The translations under genes were made by a program, and so were the position numbers. A DNA stretch of 43,302 nt, taken from a virus. Shown here one piece after another: positions 39,060-43,302 of this stretch (its first letter is position 1; each line of letters starts with the position of its first letter). The notes under the pieces were generated by a model, which had not been told where the DNA came from, did not search any database, and worked only from the letters and a program-made list of their open reading frames with translations. The stretch lies in the IMG/VR virus record IMGVR_UViG_3300034072_000812, positions 1 through 43,302 of that record; one strand, written 5' to 3'.

Positions 39060-39916
39060 GCTGCTTCCTTCAACATGGCTTCCAGCTTGGCAATCTGGCG
39101 GTCACGGGACTTCACCAGACGGATTGCCTCGGCCTTCTCATTCATCAGGCCTTGCAAGCGGCTTTCCAGCACAGCATTGACAGCATTCAGGCGCTTGATT
39201 TCGTTGTATGCGGTAGCCAGCTTGTCATCGGCCAGCAGCAGCTTGTTGAATGCATCTTGATCTGCTTGCTCTTGCAGTTCAGCTGCACGAATTTCTGCTT
39301 CGTCCGGGCCGTCATAGGCTGGCGCTTCTTCGACCGGTGCTGCCTTTGGTGTTGGCTTGTGGATTGCAGCGGCTTGCTCTTCCTTGGGCAGCTTGGCAAT
39401 GGCTGCGGCTTTTGGCAGGCCAATCTCCCCGGACTTCACGGCGGCAATGACTTCAGGTGTGGCGTTGGATTGCACCGCTTTGGCCTGCTGGATCGTGCGT
39501 TTCGTCACACCAACCGCATCGGCCATCTCTTGATTGCTAGCCTGTAAGGGTGAACTGAGTTCACCCTTATCTGGGCGATGCGAAGGCTTCCACTCGCGCA
39601 GCGATACCTCAATCAATGCCCATGCAGAAAGCGGCAGATGGCGGCGGTCTTTGTTCTGGGCACGGACAAAAGCCACCGGATCAATCCAAGCGTCCAGTTC
39701 TTTGCGTGGGCAATCCATGCCCAGCTCAGTCGCCGCGCTGTAACGGTGCCAGCCATCAATCACCATGCCCTCGAAAAGCGTGATCGGGTTCTGCACGCCG
39801 ATGTTTTCGATGCTGTCTTTCAGCGACTGGAATTCATCCGCGTGCATCGCGGGGAAAGCTGCGCTCAGGGGGTGCTGGGAATACTGCATGTTCAATACTT
39901 CGGTTTGTGCGTTCAC
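39056..39916 (-). CDS. ParB-like nuclease-domain protein with HTH and coiled coil
   Basis: 286 aa. Residues 12-105 are a ParB/Srx-type domain (LSAAFPAMHADEFQSLKDSI, GVQNPITLFEGMVIDGWHRY, AAKELGM-like). Residues 128-150 are an HTH (NQEMADAVGVTKRTIQQAKA). The C-terminal 75 residues form a coiled coil. Such proteins in phages act in replication or gene regulation. A 25-bp perfect palindrome lies inside the gene between the two domains. It overlaps the helicase and the HNH gene by four bases. Confidence 0.85.
   Translation of the reverse strand: MNAQTEVLNMQYSQHPLSAAFPAMHADEFQSLKDSIENIGVQNPITLFEGMVIDGWHRYSAATELGMDCPRKELDAWIDPVAFVRAQNKDRRHLPLSAWALIEVSLREWKPSHRPDKGELSSPLQASNQEMADAVGVTKRTIQQAKAVQSNATPEVIAAVKSGEIGLPKAAAIAKLPKEEQAAAIHKPTPKAAPVEEAPAYDGPDEAEIRAAELQEQADQDAFNKLLLADDKLATAYNEIKRLNAVNAVLESRLQGLMNEKAEAIRLVKSRDRQIAKLEAMLKEAA
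39545..39569. repeat. 25-bp perfect palindrome inside the parB-like gene
   Basis: TAAGGGTGAACT, a central G, and AGTTCACCCTTA: 12-bp arms with a single central base. In frame it encodes DKGELSSPLQ, a linker between the ParB-like and HTH domains. It may be a binding site of the protein itself or part of an origin. Confidence 0.75.
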
Positions 39917-40410
39917 AGGGTCGATCCCTCATGGAGCCGTCGCTTGGCTTGCAGGTACGCTGCATGCGCCAACTCCGGCGTGTCAAAGCGACCGAGGTTG
40001 TGGTGCTTGCCCCCGGTTTGTATTTGCGCCAGCCAGCGGTTTGTCCAACGGCAAAACGTCACGCCAAGGAAACCGCTGGTGTTGTTGGCCTGGGGTTTGC
40101 GCACGTTCTGCGCATTGACGCGATCAGTCGCAAGCCGCAGATTCGCGATGCGGTTGTCGTGCTTGTCGCCGTTGATGTGATCGATCTTTTGCGTGGGCCA
40201 CTCGCCGTGCACATAGAGCCATGCGAGCCGATGCGCCAGATAGAGCGTCCGGTCGATTCGGATCGTCAGGTAGCCACTTTTGGCAACGCTGCCCGCAACC
40301 TGTCCAGGCTTGACACGACTTGGGCTAGGCGGCTTTGACCAGCACATCGACCCAGTAGAGGAATCGAATGACAAAACTTCGCGCAGGCGATTTGCTGTTA
40401 GTTGGCTCAT
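39913..40410 (-). CDS. HNH homing endonuclease with AP2-like domain
   Basis: 165 aa. TANRLREVLSFDSSTGSMCW, LYLAHRLAWLYVHGEWP, IDHINGDKHDNRIANLRLAT (HNH centre, near residue 84), then TSGFLGVTFCRWTNRWLAQI and LGRFDTPELAHAAYLQAKRR (AP2-type). A paralogue of 9022-9546: HRLAWLYV and IDHINGDK..NRI.NLR are shared. Start 40410 overlaps the preceding small gene. It lies upstream of parB and may have entered there. Confidence 0.9.
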   Translation of the reverse strand: MSQLTANRLREVLSFDSSTGSMCWSKPPSPSRVKPGQVAGSVAKSGYLTIRIDRTLYLAHRLAWLYVHGEWPTQKIDHINGDKHDNRIANLRLATDRVNAQNVRKPQANNTSGFLGVTFCRWTNRWLAQIQTGGKHHNLGRFDTPELAHAAYLQAKRRLHEGSTL

Positions 40411-40511
40411 TTTTTTGCGATCTCGGCGTTGTCGTAGTCCCGCACCCACAGCGCCAGCGACACAGAGCGCAGGCGAATGCACGACTGGATGAACTTGGCG
40501 ATGCGCTTCAC
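40407..40511 (-). CDS. Very small protein with GTG start (34 aa)
   Basis: 34 codons starting GTG: MKRIAKFIQSCIRLRSVSLA then LWVRDYDNAEIAKK. The GTG overlaps the preceding TGA (GTGA) and its own stop overlaps the HNH ATG (ATGA). The amphipathic basic helix is like other tiny phage proteins. Coupling on both sides is the main support. Confidence 0.5.
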   Translation of the reverse strand: MKRIAKFIQSCIRLRSVSLALWVRDYDNAEIAKK

Positions 40512-40669
40512 AGAGAGGCCTTCTTGAGCGCTTTTTGCCGCTCAGCCTCTTTGCGGCCTTCGGCTTGGTTGCTGATGTGAAACCCCACATACCGGCGCTC
40601 TGTGCTGATGACGCGGATACGTGGTGAAGGTGCGGGCTGCGCCTTTGGGCGAACGGCTGGAAAGCTCAT
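40508..40669 (-). CDS. Small basic protein (53 aa)
   Basis: 53 codons: MSFPAVRPKAQPAPSPRIRV, then ERRYVGFHISNQAEGRKEAE and a Lys-rich end. Rich in Arg, Lys and Pro. It starts just after the 59-aa gene and shares a GTGA overlap with the next one. No family recognised and the ribosome site is weak. Confidence 0.5.
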   Translation of the reverse strand: MSFPAVRPKAQPAPSPRIRVISTERRYVGFHISNQAEGRKEAERQKALKKASL

Positions 40670-40687
40670 TTGTGCGTTTTCCGTTAC

Positions 40688-40867
40688 TCAGTCGTTACGC
40701 TGAGGTGCGACAAGGCGCGACAACAGCTCCTGCATGTGCAATGCAGACGAAGCGAGAAGAAACACGGCCTCTTCAAACGTGAGGCCGTTGGCTTGGGCGA
40801 ACTCCATCAAGCGCTGGTGTGCTGCGCTGTCTGGTTCATAGGCAATGGTTGGAATTGCTTCGGGCAT
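40688..40867 (-). CDS. Small helical protein, possibly ribbon-helix-helix (59 aa)
   Basis: 59 codons: MPEAIPTIAYEPDSAAHQRL, FAQANGLTFEEAVFLLASSA, ending LVAPQRND. A short strand (IPTIAY) followed by two helices (SAAHQRLMEFAQAN and FEEAVFLLASSALHM) would fit a ribbon-helix-helix fold. It is flanked by CGTTAC/GTAACG repeats that might be operators. Function inferred only from the pattern. Confidence 0.55.
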   Translation of the reverse strand: MPEAIPTIAYEPDSAAHQRLMEFAQANGLTFEEAVFLLASSALHMQELLSRLVAPQRND

Positions 40868-40875
40868 GAGCGCTC

Positions 40876-40893
40876 CGTAACGTGGTTGTTACG
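40876..40893. repeat. Inverted repeat CGTAAC-N6-GTTACG
   Basis: A perfect 6-bp inverted repeat just upstream of the 59-aa gene. CGTTAC occurs twice more in direct order at 40682-40698, at that gene's end. The four sites look like binding sites of one small regulator. Confidence 0.5.
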
Positions 40894-41101
40894 CTTGAGC
40901 GCGTGGCAATTCATTGCGGTGTGCAGGAACATGGATGCCATGACCTTCCAGCAGATCAAGACCCTTCAAAGCCAGCTCAAGAATCAAAGGCGTGACTTGC
41001 TTGCCTTCGGCCTGGGCTTTTTCAAAGAACACGGCGAACTGCTCTTCGTTGAGCGAGAGGTTCACGCGCTTGTGCTTGATGTGTGCGGGGTTGGCATACA
41101 T
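40889..41101 (-). CDS. Ribbon-helix-helix-like small regulator (70 aa)
   Basis: 70 aa. HIKHKRVNLSLNEEQFAVFF, EKAQAEGKQVTPLILELALK. Strand KRVNLSL, helix NEEQFAVFFEKAQA, helix VTPLILELALKGL: the ribbon-helix-helix order. AGGAGAGA precedes the ATG. It lies in the early arm behind the Cro-like gene and might regulate early genes via the CGTTAC-type repeats nearby. Confidence 0.65.
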   Translation of the reverse strand: MYANPAHIKHKRVNLSLNEEQFAVFFEKAQAEGKQVTPLILELALKGLDLLEGHGIHVPAHRNELPRAQA

Positions 41102-41210
41102 GGCTTCTCTCCTGGTGGTGGTGTTTTGGTTGGGCTTGTGGTGTTAGGCGCCCGCCCGCAGACGCTGGACAATGGAAGTGCGACCAACCAAGCCAACGAA
41201 AGGGGCAGAC

Positions 41211-41540
41211 ATGAGGGAATCGATTGGGCTGACACCAGCCCAAGCCATAGAGGCGAACTTCGCAATCACGTTGAACATCAGCCGCCTCCTTGGATGGCTT
41301 GTGTTCTGCGTTGCGCATCTGGCGCTGGCATGGCTTGGTCTTGCGTTGCTGTGGTGGTTTCAGGTGACACCAGAGCAAATTCAGAACGCCCTGCCATCAG
41401 GGATTTCTTCAACAGCATCAGCTGCCGGTCTGTCAGTGATTGGCGGTCTTTCCGGGTATCTGACAGTTGCGCAATGGGCATGGAGAAAGCTGTACGTACC
41501 TTGGCAAACAGACCAGCTGATGCAGGGCCTTGGGCATTAG
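41211..41540 (+). CDS. Membrane protein encoded against the early operon (exclusion-type candidate)
   Basis: 109 aa on the plus strand, while every neighbour is on the minus strand. A polar N-terminus (IGLTPAQAIEANFAITLNIS) is followed by a long hydrophobic helix, about residues 25-52 (LLGWLVFCVAHLALAWLGLA), a polar part, a second hydrophobic segment (AAGLSVIGGLSGYLTVAQWA), and a charged end. AAAGGGGCAG precedes the ATG. A lone divergent membrane protein near the switch is typical of lysogenic-conversion or superinfection-exclusion genes, but no family match is known to me. Confidence 0.6.
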   Translation: MRESIGLTPAQAIEANFAITLNISRLLGWLVFCVAHLALAWLGLALLWWFQVTPEQIQNALPSGISSTASAAGLSVIGGLSGYLTVAQWAWRKLYVPWQTDQLMQGLGH

Positions 41541-41788
41541 CCATGTGCGGCCTCCTTGGTCTTGCGGGTGGGTTGATCAATGGTTTCGCGCAGCAAGGTC
41601 GCGGCAGCTTCCAGTTGCTCGGCGCTGATATCGATGCGCAGGGTCAGCACCATGTGGTTGCTATCGAAGCCGGTGCCCGCTTCGAGGATGCGCGGGAGGC
41701 CTTCTTCACGCAAAACAGCGATGAGGGCGTTCGTGAGGTGGATAGGGCCACGGATGCGGCCCGTTCCGAATGCTGGGGTGGCGGCCAT
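41537..41788 (-). CDS. Hypothetical early protein (83 aa)
   Basis: 83 aa. FGTGRIRGPIHLTNALIAVL, FDSNHMVLTLRIDISAEQLE, ending RKTKEAAHG. Alpha/beta with a repeated helix-strand look, no catalytic motif. The ATG comes directly after the stop of the Cro-like gene, so the two are cotranscribed. The end overlaps the plus-strand membrane gene by four bases, tail to tail. Confidence 0.6.
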   Translation of the reverse strand: MAATPAFGTGRIRGPIHLTNALIAVLREEGLPRILEAGTGFDSNHMVLTLRIDISAEQLEAAATLLRETIDQPTRKTKEAAHG

Positions 41789-42046
41789 TTACGCGGCCTC
41801 CTGCTGCTTGGCTTTGCGGGCGGGCTTGGCAAGTTCGGGCCAGATGGACTGCCAGTCGTCGGGGCGAAGGTCGCGGCGGGTGACTGCGCCATTGGTGGCG
41901 CGCTCAATGGATGCGCAGCGATGCACGGGGACAGGGCGGCTCCCGCTGATCCAGTCCGACAAGTCCGAGGCATGAGCGCCGATCTGCGCCGCAAGCTTGG
42001 CTTTAGCTCCGCGCTCGAGTGATTCAAGGTAGTCAGATAGCTTCAT
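41789..42046 (-). CDS. Cro/YdaS-like DNA-binding protein
   Basis: 85 aa. KLSDYLESLERGAKAKLAAQ, IGAHASDLSDWISGSRPVPV, CASIERATNGAVTRRDLRP are the YdaS/Cro-type HTH pattern (helix, recognition helix SDLSDWISG, then the RPVP turn). It is the first gene of the minus-strand arm and would compete with the CI-like protein for the operators between them. Its promoter places the transcript start only a few bases before the ATG, so the message may be nearly leaderless. Confidence 0.88.
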   Translation of the reverse strand: MKLSDYLESLERGAKAKLAAQIGAHASDLSDWISGSRPVPVHRCASIERATNGAVTRRDLRPDDWQSIWPELAKPARKAKQQEAA

Positions 42047-42054
42047 GGCTATGC

Positions 42055-42082
42055 ATTTTAGCCTAAGGCTAATGCCTGTCAA
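42055..42082 (-). promoter_or_regulatory. Early promoter (PR-like) for the cro arm
   Basis: Minus strand: TTGACA (42082-42077), a 16-bp spacer, TAAAAT (42060-42055). Close to consensus. The palindrome TTAGCCTAAGGCTAA overlaps the spacer and the -10. Confidence 0.8.
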
Positions 42083-42112
42083 TAGCCTTGCGCTCATTGC
42101 TTTCAATAGCAA
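42058..42112. promoter_or_regulatory. Operators of the lysis-lysogeny switch
   Basis: A perfect 15-bp palindrome TTAGCCTAAGGCTAA at 42058-42072 and a second inverted repeat TTGCT-N6-AGCAA at 42097-42112, with ATAGC half-sites between. They lie between the divergent CI-like and Cro-like genes. Confidence 0.65.
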
Positions 42113-42132
42113 ATAGCTAAAAACTTACTCAG

Positions 42133-42801
42133 ATGAAAACCGTCGAAGAAATACGCCGATTGAAGCTGGCCGCGCTAATCGCCGAGGCCGGGAATCAGTC
42201 CATGCTGTCGGACAAGATTGGCAAGGCTCCGGCGCAAATAAGCCAATGGCTGAACGCGTCAATTAATTCCAAGACTGGCAAGCCGCGAGTCATGAGCAAC
42301 GCTATTGCCCGTGAGTTGGAACAAAAAATGGGGAAGCCGCACGGCTGGATGGATCAGCAGGACACATCAATTGCAAACACAGAACCAGGCCCAGACCTGC
42401 GCGGCAAGGTGCCACTGATTTCCTGGGTACAGGCCGGGGAGTGGTGCGCGGCCTCAGACCCGCACTTGCCAGGCCAGGCTGACAGATGGATGGATTGCCC
42501 CGTAAGCCACAGCGGCAGCACGTTTGCTCTGCGCGTGCGCGGCGACTCTATGACGGCGCCCAGCGGCAACAGCAGGACATACCCCGAGGGCTGCTACATC
42601 TTTGTTGACCCGGAGCGCAAAACCCCTGTAAACGGTGATCGGGTGGTGGCCTGCCTGACGGGCACCGACGAAGTGACCTTCAAAATCTACAAAAACGAGG
42701 ACGGACGCCAGTGGCTACAGCCGCTGAACCCGTCGCATGAGCCCATCCGGGAAAAGTTTCACATCTTGGGCACGGTGCTTGGTAAGTGGGAGGATGGGTG
42801 A
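42133..42801 (+). CDS. LexA-like phage repressor (CI, S24 peptidase)
   Basis: 222 aa. N-terminal HTH, residues 8-65 (LAALIAEAGNQSMLSDKIGK, APAQISQWLN). The C-terminal S24 domain has the self-cleavage Ala-Gly bond in ISWVQAGEW near residue 100, the catalytic Ser in RVRGDSMTAP near 140, and the Lys in DEVTFKIYKN near 182. DNA damage should therefore inactivate it and induce the phage. No ribosome site is seen before the ATG. The next gene starts on its TGA. Confidence 0.93.
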   Translation: MKTVEEIRRLKLAALIAEAGNQSMLSDKIGKAPAQISQWLNASINSKTGKPRVMSNAIARELEQKMGKPHGWMDQQDTSIANTEPGPDLRGKVPLISWVQAGEWCAASDPHLPGQADRWMDCPVSHSGSTFALRVRGDSMTAPSGNSRTYPEGCYIFVDPERKTPVNGDRVVACLTGTDEVTFKIYKNEDGRQWLQPLNPSHEPIREKFHILGTVLGKWEDG

Positions 42802-43286
42802 TGTTTGATGCGCAACAAGTGGCGGGGGCTCTTGGCAGCCTTAAGGCAGCGGCTGATATCGCAAAGGCTGTGATGGGGGCAAAGGTTGACTTCGCCGTGA
42901 AAGAACAGGTGATGTCAATTCAGCAGTCTCTCTTGGAGGCCCAGCAAGCCATGCTTGCGATGCAAGAGGCGATGGCGGACGCCAACAAGCGCGCACGCCA
43001 AGCTGAAGAGGCATTGGTGGCAGCCAACGATTGGGCGAAGGAAAAGGAGCGATACAAGCTTTTTTCCCCATACGCCGGAGCGGTCGTATACGCGATGAAA
43101 GAAAGCGTAGCGAATGGAGAGGTGCCGCATTACATCTGCACAAACTGCTATGAGCAGCGCCGCAAGTCGATCCTGAGCTATGTGAAGTTGCCAGATAGTT
43201 TGTACGCGCTCCGGTGCAGCGTATGCAAGCGCGATGCTCCGACGAACTTCCGAAACGCGGGGCATGCGAAGTACCCGCCGGAGTAG
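42801..43286 (+). CDS. Coiled-coil protein with C-terminal zinc ribbon, linked to the repressor
   Basis: 161 aa. A hydrophobic N-terminal helix region (VAGALGSLKAAADIAKAVMG), a coiled coil of about residues 38-85 (LLEAQQAMLAMQEAMADANK), and a zinc ribbon: YICTNCYEQRRKS near 112 and LRCSVCKRDAP near 140. GGGAGG is eight bases before the ATG, which overlaps the repressor TGA. As part of the repressor operon it is probably made in lysogens. No function is assigned; immunity or exclusion is possible. Confidence 0.65.
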   Translation: MFDAQQVAGALGSLKAAADIAKAVMGAKVDFAVKEQVMSIQQSLLEAQQAMLAMQEAMADANKRARQAEEALVAANDWAKEKERYKLFSPYAGAVVYAMKESVANGEVPHYICTNCYEQRRKSILSYVKLPDSLYALRCSVCKRDAPTNFRNAGHAKYPPE

Positions 43287-43302
43287 TGCCACACAACGCC
43301 CC

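Noticed and set aside
40670-42022. A 450-codon plus-strand frame over the early minus-strand genes
   Set aside because: No motif and no ribosome site; it crosses several genes with good starts and the cro gene.

Overview
The window looks like one complete temperate phage genome (or a whole prophage shown in its circular order). It is tailed, of HK97/lambda-like siphovirus type, and its host is probably a beta-proteobacterium of the Burkholderiales (Comamonadaceae-like). The host guess rests on base composition, protein style and a CCA-encoding tRNA-Ser attachment site, and is inference. No gene is cut at either end. The last gene stops 16 bases before the right end, and the left end opens with a terminator hairpin, which is what a circular genome opened between two genes would look like.

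The genome has two arms that diverge from one genetic switch at about 42.05-42.13 kb. The plus-strand arm starts with a LexA-like CI repressor (42133-42801) and a coiled-coil/zinc-ribbon protein. If the ends join, it continues at position 1 with a cytosine methyltransferase gene that has a second long conserved-looking gene printed over it in the next frame. Then come small accessory genes, HNH endonucleases, a RecT / YqaJ exonuclease / SSB recombination module, more small phage genes, an excisionase-like gene and a tyrosine integrase. This arm ends at attP (11.41-11.66 kb).

The minus-strand arm starts with a Cro/YdaS-like gene (42046). It runs through small regulators, a ParB-like protein, an SF2 helicase, a TOPRIM primase, NinB, NinG, and a Q-like antiterminator followed by a candidate late promoter and terminator. 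Next are an HNH-kinase fusion, terminase, portal, protease, capsid, connectors, tail tube, a frameshifted tail chaperone pair, a 1602-aa tape measure, tail-tip and fibre genes, and a lysis cassette (endolysin, holin) that reaches the other side of attP. attP carries the 3' half of a tRNA-Ser(CGA) gene and its terminator.

Inside the tail operon, between the tail chaperone and the tape measure, lies a cassette arranged like the immI locus of phage P22: a Mnt-like gene divergent from an Arc-like gene followed by an antirepressor. A predicted plus-strand antisense RNA spans exactly the arc-ant gap, in the position of P22 Sar. This cassette, the overprinted methyltransferase, the HNH-kinase fusion beside a cos-like site, a 25-bp palindrome inside the parB-like gene, and a plus-strand membrane-protein gene inside the minus-strand early operon are the most interesting items. 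Seven HNH-type proteins in about 43 kb is also a notable load.
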